Shown one piece after another: positions 39,488 to 49,588 of a stretch of 64,000 nt of DNA. Source of the DNA: Bacillota bacterium (lineage in GTDB: Bacteria > Bacillota > Sulfobacillia > Sulfobacillales > Sulfobacillaceae); the NCBI GenBank assembly GCA_021806205.1, contig JAJZXX010000176.1:1-64000 (forward strand). Reading direction: 5' to 3'. Within the stretch, counting starts at the first letter, position 1; each line of letters begins with the position of its first letter. The notes beneath the pieces are model-generated. The model made no database searches and was not told the DNA's origin. It worked only from the letters and a program-made list of their open reading frames with translations. The translations under genes and the position numbers were made by a program.

Positions 39488-40088
39488 TGCCGTGGTGATT
39501 ATTTTGGCGGCAGGATTGGGGCGTCGGATGGGGGGCGTGTCTAAAAAGGACTTGGCTTGGGAGGACGGATCTACCCTGCTGGACTATGCGGTCAGGCTGA
39601 TCAATGAAGCCGGGATGGCCAGCCTCGCGGTGATCCACGACCCCCAGCCTGGCACCGGGATGGTCTTTAATCCCCATCCGGAACACGGCTTGTCGAGTTC
39701 GTTGCAGGTGGGGCTTGATGCGGTGCGCGAACGTTTTGGCCCGGTTCCTGTGGGGGTGTTGCTCGTCGACCAGCCCTTTGTGACGGTCAGCGATCTTCGT
39801 AAGGTGTATGACCATTTTCAGGACCGGTCTGATGTGATCCATGCCATTCGGCCCCGGTACGATGGCATTCCAGGCCACCCCGTGTTTTTTGACGCGGGTT
39901 GGGATGATGTAGTCTGGAAGCTTGACGGAGATCAAGGGCTCGGGGGCGCTTTGTTAAGCCGTCCGGATGTCGCCTGGATTGACTTGGCGGTGTCTTTTAG
40001 ACCCAACCCCAGTTTTGACGTGGACACCCTAAATCGGTACGAAGAGGCCTTGGTGCTTTTAAAGGGGGAAAAGATTAATGGATCGTAA
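39462..40088 (+). CDS. MobA/MocA-like molybdopterin nucleotidyltransferase
   Basis: VVIILAAGLGRRMGGVSKKDLAWEDGSTLLD, LLVDQPFVTVSDL, GIPGHPVFFD. Confidence 0.9.
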   Translation: MARTGSTADAVVIILAAGLGRRMGGVSKKDLAWEDGSTLLDYAVRLINEAGMASLAVIHDPQPGTGMVFNPHPEHGLSSSLQVGLDAVRERFGPVPVGVLLVDQPFVTVSDLRKVYDHFQDRSDVIHAIRPRYDGIPGHPVFFDAGWDDVVWKLDGDQGLGGALLSRPDVAWIDLAVSFRPNPSFDVDTLNRYEEALVLLKGEKINGS

Positions 40089-42036
40089 GGGAAACGACAT
40101 TGTCTGGTATCCGCCTTTGGACGTGATCGCCAAAAGCCACCTTCAAGCCTTTTTGAATCAATATGGGATCGACAGTTTAGAGGGATTGCGCCGGCGGGCG
40201 GCCCAAGACCCCGCTTGGTTTTGGGACGCGGTGGTAAAGATGCTGGATTGGCCTTTTGTCGAACCGTATCACACCGTCATGGATGTCAGCCGGGGAATCC
40301 AATGGCCGCAGTGGTTCGTGGGGGGCACCTCTAATGTCGCCTTGGCGGCTTTGGACCGCCATGTTCAAGACGGTCGGGGATCGCAATGGGCCCTAATCGA
40401 AGAGACCGAACCCGGCCGGATTCGTCATCTGACGTATTCTGATCTCAGACAAGCGGCCGACCGTTTGGCTTACGGCTTGGAGGCTCTAGGCGTAGGAGCG
40501 CAGGATCGCATCGCCCTGTATTTGCCTATGGGTGAGCAGGCGGTCACGGCTCTGATGGCCGCGGCTAAAGTCGGCTGCGTAGTGGTTCCTATCTTTTCGG
40601 GATATGGGGCCCCGGCTGTGGCAACGCGGCTTTCAGACTCCGGCGCTAAACTCGTGATAACCGCAGACGGCTTTACGCGCCGGGGCCGGGTCGTGGAGAT
40701 GAAGCAAGAGTCTGACAAGGCCATCGATCAAGCGGCGACGGTAATGCACCAGATTGTGGTGCGGCGTCTGGGCCTGCCGATTGCCATGCGGCCGGATCGC
40801 GATCGAGACTGGGACGAGATATTGGCTAAGGCACCGGTCAAACCGTACCCGACCAAGGCGGTGGCCAGCGAAACGCCCCTGATGGTTATTTACACCTCCG
40901 GGACCACAGGTCGGCCCAAGGGCGCTGTGCATCCGCACTTGGGATTCCCTTTAAAAGCCACTCAGGATCTCTGGCATGCCTTTGATTTAAAGCCAGACGA
41001 CATCTTGTTTTGGTATACCGACATGGGCTGGATGATGGGCCCTTGGATGGTGTATGGGGGATTGGTGACTGGCTGTACTCTTGTGCTGTACGATGGAACC
41101 CCGGACTTTCCCAATGCGTCGCGGCTGTGGGATATGATTGAGCGTCATCAGGTGAGTGTGTTCGGAATTTCCCCGACCGCGATAAGGGGGCTCATGGCGC
41201 ATGGGGATCAGCCGTTAGCGGGGCATCGCCTGGACTCATTGAGGGTGTTGGGATCGTCCGGGGAGCCTTGGAACCCCGATCCCTGGCATTGGTTTTTTCA
41301 AAAGGTAGGTCAGGGGCGTTGCCCCATTATTAACTATAGCGGCGGCACCGAGATTTCTGGAGGTATTTTAAGCGCCTTTGTGACTGAGCCGCAAAAGCCT
41401 ACCGCGTTTAACGGTCCGATTCCTGGCATGGTGGCGGAGGTGGTTGACCAATCGGGTCAACCCACCGAGAATCAAGTGGGGGAACTCGTGATTCGTGCGC
41501 CTTGGCCTGGCATGACTCGGGGATTTTGGGGGGACAAAGACCGCTATTGGGACGCTTATTGGAGCCGGTGGCCGAATGTGTGGGTGCATGGCGATTATGC
41601 CAAGATAGATGCCGACGGATTTTGGTATATTGTAGGTCGGAGTGACGATACCATTAAAGTGGCCGGAAAGCGCCTAGGACCGGCAGAAGTCGAGTCGGTG
41701 CTGGTCTCGCACCCAGCCGTCCTGGAGGCTTGCGCCATTGGAGTGCCTGATGAGGTCAAAGGGGAAGGTTTGGTATGCTTTGTCGTCATAAAAGATAGTT
41801 ATACTGAGGCCAAAGGCTTGCCGGATCTCCTGCAAGAATATGTGGCACACCATATGGGCCGGGCCTTAAAACCCCAGGCTCTCTTTTTAGTCCCAGAACT
41901 GGCCAAGACTCGCAATGGCAAGGTGGTGCGACGGGCGATCAAGGCCAGCTATTTGGGCCTCCAGCAACAGGATTTGTCGGCCGTGGAGAATGTCGACGCG
42001 CTTGAGGCAGTGCGTTTAGCGGGAAAATCGGGATAG
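40078..42036 (+). CDS. Acetyl/acetoacetyl-CoA synthetase-like AMP-forming ligase
   Basis: [75 protein letters not shown]. Confidence 0.9.
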   Translation: MDRKGNDIVWYPPLDVIAKSHLQAFLNQYGIDSLEGLRRRAAQDPAWFWDAVVKMLDWPFVEPYHTVMDVSRGIQWPQWFVGGTSNVALAALDRHVQDGRGSQWALIEETEPGRIRHLTYSDLRQAADRLAYGLEALGVGAQDRIALYLPMGEQAVTALMAAAKVGCVVVPIFSGYGAPAVATRLSDSGAKLVITADGFTRRGRVVEMKQESDKAIDQAATVMHQIVVRRLGLPIAMRPDRDRDWDEILAKAPVKPYPTKAVASETPLMVIYTSGTTGRPKGAVHPHLGFPLKATQDLWHAFDLKPDDILFWYTDMGWMMGPWMVYGGLVTGCTLVLYDGTPDFPNASRLWDMIERHQVSVFGISPTAIRGLMAHGDQPLAGHRLDSLRVLGSSGEPWNPDPWHWFFQKVGQGRCPIINYSGGTEISGGILSAFVTEPQKPTAFNGPIPGMVAEVVDQSGQPTENQVGELVIRAPWPGMTRGFWGDKDRYWDAYWSRWPNVWVHGDYAKIDADGFWYIVGRSDDTIKVAGKRLGPAEVESVLVSHPAVLEACAIGVPDEVKGEGLVCFVVIKDSYTEAKGLPDLLQEYVAHHMGRALKPQALFLVPELAKTRNGKVVRRAIKASYLGLQQQDLSAVENVDALEAVRLAGKSG

Positions 42037-42047
42037 GGGGCACCGAC

Positions 42048-42824
42048 ATGCTTAGAACCGATAGTGGGCTGAAGTATTTTAGCGGGGGACAAGGTATGGA
42101 AGCCGTCATCTGCCATCCCAGTCTAGGGCTGGGACGGTTTTTGTTTTATCGCATGCTGCCATCACTATCGCGGCGGTATCGCGTTTTTACCTATGACCCG
42201 CGTGGTATTGGAGACAATGAGGCCCTCGATCCGAGCCTTTCCGCCTGGGTGGAGGATGTCGGGCAACTAATGGAGATAGCCGATTGCCCCTGCCACTTGA
42301 TAGGAGTCTCGTTGGGGACCTGGGTGATGAGTCGGGCCGCCGTGGCCTGGCCGGACCGGATGGGCCGACTGGTGCTCATGGGTGCGACTAGAGAGTTTGA
42401 GGACGGCGTCCAACAAGTTCAAGCGCGCCGTCAGGAACTAAGCCAGACTCCCGGATCCATGGAGGATTTTGCCCGCCGTTATGCGGATAGTACCCTGGCG
42501 GACTTTGTGGATGGGGAATTGAAAGAGCAGCTTATTGTGGATATGACGACATGCGATCCCCAACGCTACTTAAGCGCGATGGCCGAAATTTACTTGACGA
42601 GCAATGCTGCGGTCTTTCCCCGGATCAAGGTCCCAACTCTAATTGTGGTGGGGACGCGAGATACCAGGACAAGCCCGGCTGACGCCGATGCAGCGGCGAG
42701 CCTGATACCGAAGAGTCAGGTCCGGGTCGTGCCCGATGCGGGCCATTTGGCACTGTTAGACCAACCACGCCGAATTCAGGATTTAGTGGAAGCTTTTTTG
42801 GCAACGGGGGAGCTCGATGTCTGA
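42048..42824 (+). CDS. Alpha/beta hydrolase
   Basis: LIGVSLGTWVMSRAAVAWPDRMGRLVLMGA nucleophile elbow; GHLALLDQPRRIQDLVEAFL. Confidence 0.87.
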   Translation: MLRTDSGLKYFSGGQGMEAVICHPSLGLGRFLFYRMLPSLSRRYRVFTYDPRGIGDNEALDPSLSAWVEDVGQLMEIADCPCHLIGVSLGTWVMSRAAVAWPDRMGRLVLMGATREFEDGVQQVQARRQELSQTPGSMEDFARRYADSTLADFVDGELKEQLIVDMTTCDPQRYLSAMAEIYLTSNAAVFPRIKVPTLIVVGTRDTRTSPADADAAASLIPKSQVRVVPDAGHLALLDQPRRIQDLVEAFLATGELDV

Positions 42825-43717
42825 TGGAAGACCATCTGCGCACCGTATGGCTGAAAACGCTCACCATTGTGGGCCCTACGTTATTTGTGGCGGTCGGCGA
42901 GTTCGTGCGCGAAGTTTACTTACGCAAGCACTTGCCCCATTATATGGTGAGTGCCATTGCCGTGGCCACTACATTGGTGGCGGCGGTAGTCTTTTCTTGG
43001 TATATGTTCCGGGCCCTGGAGGGGTTGGAAACCGAGCGGCGCACGTTTAAAGAGGCGCTCTTATCGCTTAAGGAGCGGGAGCGGTTGGCACGCGAGATGC
43101 ACGATGGGTTGTCGCAAAATTTATCCGTGCTTAAGCTAGAAGCATACAAGCTTAAAGGATTGGTTCATGAGCAGCCAGAATTGTTAGAGACAATAGATAG
43201 CTTAGATAAGCTTATCAATCAAACCTATCTCGAAGTGCGTCAAACCTTGTATGATTTGAGGGCTAGCCAACGGCTGGATGAAGGGTTTTGGCCCACCATT
43301 GATCGCCAGATCCAAGAGTTTCGGCGTCAAACCGGGGTCGAGGTTGTGGTTCAATCGTCGATGGCATCTCAGGAGCCCTGGAGTCAACTGGCATCGGTGC
43401 ATATATTGCGGATAGTGCAAGAGGCCCTGACCAATGTGCGCAAGCATGCCGGGGCGAGTACGGTGGTGCTAACGTGCCGGGAAGCGGGCGTGGGGGTCGA
43501 ATTCACGATTCACGATGATGGATGCGGGTTTGCTGCGAGACCCACGGGGAGCGACGATCGGTACGGACTCTTCGTGATGCAGGAGCGTGCGGAATCGGTA
43601 GGGGGACGATTGCACGTGGAGAGTCAACCGGGTAAGGGCACGACCGTGACGTGGGTGGTTCCCCGGGAAGGGAGGCGCAATATCGGTGCCAAAGGCGCGG
43701 CTCATGTTGGTGGATGA
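42824..43717 (+). CDS. NarL-system-type sensor histidine kinase with two N-terminal TM helices
   Basis: RERLAREMHDGLSQNLSVLKLEA H-box, RIVQEALTNVRKHAGAS, IHDDGCGF. Confidence 0.92.
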   Translation: MEDHLRTVWLKTLTIVGPTLFVAVGEFVREVYLRKHLPHYMVSAIAVATTLVAAVVFSWYMFRALEGLETERRTFKEALLSLKERERLAREMHDGLSQNLSVLKLEAYKLKGLVHEQPELLETIDSLDKLINQTYLEVRQTLYDLRASQRLDEGFWPTIDRQIQEFRRQTGVEVVVQSSMASQEPWSQLASVHILRIVQEALTNVRKHAGASTVVLTCREAGVGVEFTIHDDGCGFAARPTGSDDRYGLFVMQERAESVGGRLHVESQPGKGTTVTWVVPREGRRNIGAKGAAHVGG

Positions 43718-44342
43718 TCATGTGCTGTTTCGCTCGTCGTTGGCTCAATTAATCGGCCAAGAGTCTGATCTGGCTGTGGTTGGGGTTGCTATAAGCGGCC
43801 ATGAGGCAGTTGCAAGGGTGCATGATATCCGACCGGATTTAGTGCTAATGGACATCAACATGCAGAACGGAGACGGCATATGGGCCACGCGTCTCCTTAA
43901 AGAGCAAGATCCTGACTTGAAGGTTTGCATGCTGACGGCTAGCGACGACGATGAGTTTTTGCTGGAGGCTATCCGCGCCGGCGCTCAAGGCTACCTCATC
44001 AAACACATGGATCCCCAAGAGTTTGTTCAAGAGATTCGGCGCCAACTGTATGGAGATCCCATTGTTTCTGAAGAGGTGGCCGCCAAAATTGTGCGGGCGG
44101 TTTCATCATCAGAGCGACCCAAGGAATGGGATGGCGACCCTCTGTCCGCATTTACCGCTAGAGAGACCGATGTTTTAAAGTGGGTGGGTCAGGGCAAAAC
44201 CAACCGCCAAATCGCCGAGATCCTGGGCATTGCCGAAAACACCGTTAAAAACCACCTACGCAACATTTTACAAAAACTTCACTTGGATAATCGGGTGCAA
44301 GTGGCCGCGTTTGCCATCCGGCGCGGGCTTGCGGACGATTAG
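43686..44342 (+). CDS. LuxR/NarL-family response regulator
   Basis: LMLVDDHVLFRSSLAQLI, DLVLMDINM, C-terminal LTARETDVLKWVGQGKTNRQIAEILGIAENTVKNHLRNIL-type HTH. Confidence 0.95.
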   Translation: MPKARLMLVDDHVLFRSSLAQLIGQESDLAVVGVAISGHEAVARVHDIRPDLVLMDINMQNGDGIWATRLLKEQDPDLKVCMLTASDDDEFLLEAIRAGAQGYLIKHMDPQEFVQEIRRQLYGDPIVSEEVAAKIVRAVSSSERPKEWDGDPLSAFTARETDVLKWVGQGKTNRQIAEILGIAENTVKNHLRNILQKLHLDNRVQVAAFAIRRGLADD

Positions 44343-44356
44343 AAGGAGGAGACGGC

Positions 44357-45109
44357 GTGGGGGATCGTGAGATGACGCTCACCGAGCATCTTACCGAACT
44401 GCGGCAACGCATCGTCATTATCGTTGCGACTGTCGGGGTGTTGTTCTTGGGGGGGTTCTGGGCGTCGCGCCCGGTCCTGCACTGGCTAGTCCAACGTGCC
44501 CACGTCAAGCATATTGTCGTGATCGGTGTTCCCGAGGCATTTTTCGCCTTAATCAAAGTGGACCTGATGATGTCGTTGGTGGTCGCGTCGCCCTTGATGC
44601 TGTATCAAATATCGGCTTTCGTTTTGCCTGGCCTGACGGATACGGAACGACGGGTGGTAGCCCTGGTGGTGGGTCCGGGTCTGGCCTTGTTTTTGGCTGG
44701 CATGGCCGGAGGGTTTTTTATCTTTGTGCCGTTGGTGTTGCACGTCATGCTTACCTTTGTGGGGCCCGGCGTGGGCGAGTTCTGGTCGTTGTCCAATTAT
44801 CTGAACTTTGTCATCTACCTCACCATTCCTTTTGGTTTTATGGCGGAACTGCCCTTGGTGTCGGGTGTCATGGCGCATTTGGGACTCATCCAGCCTTCTA
44901 TGTTTCGCCGCTATCGCCGGTACGCGATTGTCGTGGCTTTTCTCATCGCCGCAATTATTGCCCCGCCGGACGCTCTGTCCATGTTGGTCATCGGTTCCGC
45001 CATCTACCTGGTTTATGAGGTTAGTCACATGGTGGCGCGAATCTTTTACCGCCCGGATAGCGCCAGCACGGAGACTCTTCCGGAGCCTTGGGGCGAAAAT
45101 AATCCGTAG
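44357..45109 (+). CDS. tatC: Sec-independent translocase TatC
   Basis: MTLTEHLTELRQRIVI, FALIKVDLMMSLVVASPLMLYQISAFVLPGLTDTERR, FGFMAELPLV. Confidence 0.93.
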   Translation: MGDREMTLTEHLTELRQRIVIIVATVGVLFLGGFWASRPVLHWLVQRAHVKHIVVIGVPEAFFALIKVDLMMSLVVASPLMLYQISAFVLPGLTDTERRVVALVVGPGLALFLAGMAGGFFIFVPLVLHVMLTFVGPGVGEFWSLSNYLNFVIYLTIPFGFMAELPLVSGVMAHLGLIQPSMFRRYRRYAIVVAFLIAAIIAPPDALSMLVIGSAIYLVYEVSHMVARIFYRPDSASTETLPEPWGENNP

Positions 45110-45223
45110 GGTTATTTTAGATGGGTTGATGCCTTGTTAAATTCTCCTGGCCAATCCGAATACTTGCACTTGGCAAGGAATTTGCCAACGGTTACACTGA
45201 CCAGGTGGAAGGAGGGACCTCGC

Positions 45224-47218
45224 ATGGGTGTCAATCATGTGCTCTTTATCGTTACCTTTATTTTTGCCCTATTATGGTTCGGATTATTAGTCCAGGAAAA
45301 ATGGAGCTATGTCATGCTGGGGCAGCCCGCGGACCGTAGTCAGAATAAGGGCCAGCGCTGGCGAAGCGTGGGCGTTTTCGTATTTGGTCAAAAGCGGTTG
45401 TTCAAAGACAAGTATTCCGGGCCTATGCATTTTGCGATTTTTTGGGGTTTTCTGATCCTAACGATCGGATCGGTGATTTTTCTCATCCGCGGTCTCTTTC
45501 CCTGGGTGGGAGGTCTAAGGGGGACACCGGAAGATGTCTTAAACGTGGCCACCGACATCATGGCCGTGGCCGTCTTGATTGCGCTTTTTATGGCAGCGTA
45601 CAAACGATATGTCATTCGGCCCAAACGGTTGGTGCGCAACTTTGATGCGTTGGCGGTCCTAATTCTGATCGCGATTGTGGTGCTGTCCGACGTCGCGATC
45701 GAGTCATTCGGATTAGCACTGCACCCCCATGCGGGTTGGGCGCCGATCGGCAGTCTCTTGGCAGCTTGGTTTCGAGGATTTGGCGTGGGACCGGACCGCA
45801 CGGGCGTATTGGTGGCCGACTGGATTAAATTACTCTCGTTGATGGGCTTTCTCGTCTATCTCCCTTACTCTAAGCACTTCCATTTGTTCGTCGCGCCTTT
45901 GAATATCTACCATCGCAATTTAGAGCCATTAGGCCGTCTGCCTAGTTTAGATTTGGAGGATGAACAAGCCGAGTCGTTTGGTGTCGGCCAAGTCACCGAT
46001 CTCACCTGGACGGATTTGATGGACGCCTACGCGTGTGTCCAGTGTGGTCGCTGTACGGAGCAATGTCCCGCCAATTACACGGACAAGCACCTTTCCCCTA
46101 AACAAATCATGGTGGACTTAAGGCATCAACTCGAGGCGGTCGGCCCGATTCTGAACACACCCGAGGCGGCGCGCACCCAAGCCGAGCAAGAGCGACTGGA
46201 ACTCCCGATGGCGGGAGGGGTCACCCCCGCCGAAGACTTGTGGGCGTGCACGACGTGCGGAGCCTGTGTGGAAGCCTGCCCAGTCTTTGATGAGCATGTC
46301 GTCAAGATTGTCGGGATGCGCAGGCACCTGGTATTAACCCAGGGGGAAATGCCTGATGAAGCCCAAATGTTCTTTAAAAATGTGGAGAACGCCGGCAATC
46401 CCTGGGGCCTGGGGTTAGATAAGCGGCAGCAGTTCGCCCAGGAATTGGGGATTAAAGACCTATCGCGGGGCGAGACAGCCGAGGTTCTGTATTGGATGGG
46501 ATGCGCGGCCACCTATGATGATCGGGCCCGCAAGGTAGCTCAGGCGACGGTGAACCTCATGAAATCGGCGAACATCGATGTCGGCGTGTTGGGCGCCCGC
46601 GAGACCTGCAATGGGGAAGCAGCCCGGCGTATGGGCAACGAATATCTCTTTCAGACGCTGGCGCAGCAGAACGTGGAAACGCTCAACGATTTGGGTGTCA
46701 AGACGATTGTCACTACTTGCCCCCATTGCTTTAACACGCTGAAGAACGAATACCCATTCTTTGGGGGAGAATATGAGGTCATTCATCATAGTGAATATCT
46801 ATCGCGGCTAGTGGCACAAGGACAGTTAACCCCACATGGGAACGACACTGTAGCGACGGTTACCTATCACGACTCGTGCTACTTAGGGCGGTACAACGAC
46901 ATCTTTGACGAACCCCGCGACGTGTTAAAGTCGGTTCCCGGCCTGAACATGGTCGAGATGGATCGCAATCGCGAAAAGAGCTTTTGCTGCGGGGCCGGCG
47001 GTGGTCGCATGTGGATGGAAGAAAAGGTAGGTCAGAAGATTAACCAAGCGCGAACCGAACAGGCCTTGGCGACCGGTGCGGGCACGATTGCGACGGCATG
47101 CCCCTTTTGCCTAACCATGATGCGCGACGGAGTCCAATCCCTCGGAGCGGAAGAGACCGTTCAGGTAAAGGACTTCTCGGAAATATTGGCGGAGAATATT
47201 TTGCCCATGGCGCACTAG
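45224..47218 (+). CDS. HdrD/GlpC-like Fe-S oxidoreductase with N-terminal membrane domain and two CCG domains
   Basis: N-terminal multi-TM, CVQCGRCTEQCP, CTTCGACVEACPVF, CCG motifs YHDSCYLGRYN and CCGAGGGRMWMEE. Confidence 0.92.
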   Translation: MGVNHVLFIVTFIFALLWFGLLVQEKWSYVMLGQPADRSQNKGQRWRSVGVFVFGQKRLFKDKYSGPMHFAIFWGFLILTIGSVIFLIRGLFPWVGGLRGTPEDVLNVATDIMAVAVLIALFMAAYKRYVIRPKRLVRNFDALAVLILIAIVVLSDVAIESFGLALHPHAGWAPIGSLLAAWFRGFGVGPDRTGVLVADWIKLLSLMGFLVYLPYSKHFHLFVAPLNIYHRNLEPLGRLPSLDLEDEQAESFGVGQVTDLTWTDLMDAYACVQCGRCTEQCPANYTDKHLSPKQIMVDLRHQLEAVGPILNTPEAARTQAEQERLELPMAGGVTPAEDLWACTTCGACVEACPVFDEHVVKIVGMRRHLVLTQGEMPDEAQMFFKNVENAGNPWGLGLDKRQQFAQELGIKDLSRGETAEVLYWMGCAATYDDRARKVAQATVNLMKSANIDVGVLGARETCNGEAARRMGNEYLFQTLAQQNVETLNDLGVKTIVTTCPHCFNTLKNEYPFFGGEYEVIHHSEYLSRLVAQGQLTPHGNDTVATVTYHDSCYLGRYNDIFDEPRDVLKSVPGLNMVEMDRNREKSFCCGAGGGRMWMEEKVGQKINQARTEQALATGAGTIATACPFCLTMMRDGVQSLGAEETVQVKDFSEILAENILPMAH

Positions 47219-47303
47219 GCGATTGGCGGAGAACGACTTCGGGGGAATTTCAGGCGTCGGCTTGAAGCACTCTGTAGGGCATTGTATAAGGCGATGGGGC
47301 TGG

Positions 47304-47323
47304 CACATAAGTATACGTATGTG
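47304..47323. repeat. Imperfect 20-bp palindrome in convergent intergenic region
   Basis: cacataagtatacgtatgtg is 18/20 identical to its reverse complement. Confidence 0.5.
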
Positions 47324-47428
47324 AGGCATGAAACTTAGACTCGGCTCGATCTGAGCGAGAAATTCCTTGGCATAAATAATGGGCACCGCCCGGTGAGGGC
47401 GATGCCCTGGTTACCGTGATGCGAGGAA

Positions 47429-48547
47429 CTACGGTTGTCGGCCGATGTTTTTCGCCAACTCGTGGTAGATGGCGGGGGTTGCGTAACCAACCTGCCACAA
47501 CGCTATGCCCGCGAGATGGTTATTTTTCGCCAAGGAAATTTTTTGGCGGATGCTCTTGCGATTTTCCCACCAGTACACATGACTACCGATATGGGCTGTC
47601 TCCTCTTGGTAGCGGCTATTCCACGTCGCCTTGGACTTAAGCGCCGGCGTCACGGATTGGTAGGGAATCGTAATCGCGCTGGTGCTGCCGGTGGTCCATT
47701 CATACCCGTACAGCGCGACCCCTAGATAGATTTTGGATGGCGGCACAAGAGACTTAAGCCGGGCAATGAGACTTTTGTCCCAGTTCAAGGCCGCGACGGG
47801 CCCCGGCGCGGTGCCATCGCCATGTTCGTCATACGTCATCAACTGAAATTGGCTCACTTCTGGTGCCAGGGCCTTGAAGTTGTATGCGCCCCCGGAGTGC
47901 GGCACGACGGCTAAAATAATCGTGTCGGTGTGGGGCAGCGTATCGTGCAGCTCGGTCATAAATAGAGTGAGGTCACGGCTGAGCCGGGTGTGGGGCGGCT
48001 CGAAGTCTATATCGACTCCTTGGTAGTGGTTAGTCGTCACCAGATGGTCAATACTGGTTACCGCAGCTCTGCGGGTCGCCGCCGTGCTTAAGAATGTCTG
48101 CTTGCCAGTGGTATCATTGACCAGGGGCAAGATGGGGATCTTCAGCTTTGCGGCTTCGGCCAGCAGGGGAGCATCTTTGTGCGCGGTGAGCATGCCGCTT
48201 GCCGTAGTCGAATACAACAGCGGGGATAGGAAGGTTAAGGAATGGCCCCACGCCCCCAAGGATGTCGGGGGAAGCGCCTTGTGATGGGCCCAGTAACCTA
48301 TCACCTTCAGTTTCGTGGAGCTGGCTGTGGCCCCAGTTTTACCCTTGCCTTTCACACCCGGGACCGCCTTACCCGTCGTGCCAGGTTTTTTCGTGTGGCC
48401 GGTACCCGTCTTTTTGGGGTGGCGTACAGTCGTTGTCTTTGCGGGCCCCTGGCTCTTGGGAGAGGCGTGGCCAATACTGCCGCACCCGGCGGCTACTAGT
48501 AGGGATGCTATGCTGACTGCTGGAACTAGTCGAAAATTCATCGACAA
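47429..48547 (-). CDS. Lipoprotein glycoside hydrolase family 18 (YaaH/spore-lytic-like)
   Basis: LLVAAGCGS lipobox, KGTP-rich linker, GVDIDFEPP catalytic motif, FQLMTYDEHGDGTAPGPVA. Confidence 0.88.
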   Translation of the reverse strand: MSMNFRLVPAVSIASLLVAAGCGSIGHASPKSQGPAKTTTVRHPKKTGTGHTKKPGTTGKAVPGVKGKGKTGATASSTKLKVIGYWAHHKALPPTSLGAWGHSLTFLSPLLYSTTASGMLTAHKDAPLLAEAAKLKIPILPLVNDTTGKQTFLSTAATRRAAVTSIDHLVTTNHYQGVDIDFEPPHTRLSRDLTLFMTELHDTLPHTDTIILAVVPHSGGAYNFKALAPEVSQFQLMTYDEHGDGTAPGPVAALNWDKSLIARLKSLVPPSKIYLGVALYGYEWTTGSTSAITIPYQSVTPALKSKATWNSRYQEETAHIGSHVYWWENRKSIRQKISLAKNNHLAGIALWQVGYATPAIYHELAKNIGRQP

Positions 48548-48637
48548 TCACCTCAGAGTCAGTGTTTGTCCGAACAAGCCGGTCTATGTAGCATCACCAA
48601 AGGAATCTGGCGGGAATCTTCTCCGCGTCTTCCAAAA

Positions 48638-49028
48638 TTAGGATTCGCGGGCCTTAAGCCATAATGTTTCGTCCAACACCATGCCGCGGGGATGGTGTCG
48701 AAATCCTAAGGACTCATAAAAACCATCCTGACCTTCTGCCGCAAAGAGAGCTATAAAGGACAAGCCTCGTCCCAAAAAGGGGTTCCACGCAACGGGCCTT
48801 TATTTGGCGTCCGAGGCCGCGCCCCTGATAGGCGGGATCGACGATGACATCGATATCCAACTCGTTGAACGTCGATTCTTCCTGCTCCAGATATCGAATC
48901 CCATAGCGTTCGCACAGGTTCTCCAGTTGGTGGCGGAGTTGCCCATACGAAATCTGCGTGAAGTTTTGATGGCTTCCGTGGGCCATGGTTATTTTGCGCC
49001 TCCAATCCGGGTTGTACCCGACGGTCAC
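48638..49028 (-). pseudogene. GNAT-family N-acetyltransferase remnant, frameshifted
   Basis: DIDVIVDPAYQGRGLGRQIKARCVEPLF in one frame, then GRGLSFIALFAAEGQDGFYESLGFRHHPRGMVLDETLWLKARES* in another, switching near an A5 run at 48774-48778. Confidence 0.7.
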
Positions 49029-49588
49029 CCGAAATGCTCGGCATCAAATCCAGGAGGATTCTGTGATGCCGTTATCCTTACCCGAACATTAGGCCTTTTT
49101 ACGCGAGCTTGCCGCGCAATGCCGACAGGCCCCGAAACGAGAATCTCATCGACCAGGTTCAAACGCTCTGCGGATACAACCGCCTCTATGCCCTCTGTGC
49201 GGCCGGGCATCCGCAGCGTTCAGCGTTCTAGTCTGCCATGATGATCGGGATCACCTTAGTGCCATGGCGGATAGGATACCTATTGTTCTCGCTACTTGGC
49301 GTGGGGGACTTTTATGTCTTTTTCACGGCAGTTCCGGGCGGTTTTACTGCTTTTTTTAGAGCCAGGGAAGATAATAGACTGGTGAAAAAGCGGGAAGAAC
49401 CTTGTTTTGAGGCCTTGCGGTCGCTGTGTGACGGCGACCAATCGGTTAATCACAAGGGGCGCCTTGACGCCGAGGTTTCCCATCCGAGTGCGTCGACAAA
49501 TTTAAACATTGAAGTACATAACTGCATGGATAAGGTATGAATGGCTCTGGCCCAGGGGGAAATCAGATTGGTGAAAGGGGTGTCCACA

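Noticed and set aside
49238-49540. 100-aa plus-strand ORF upstream of uspA
   Set aside because: No family resemblance and no obvious ribosome binding site; left unannotated.
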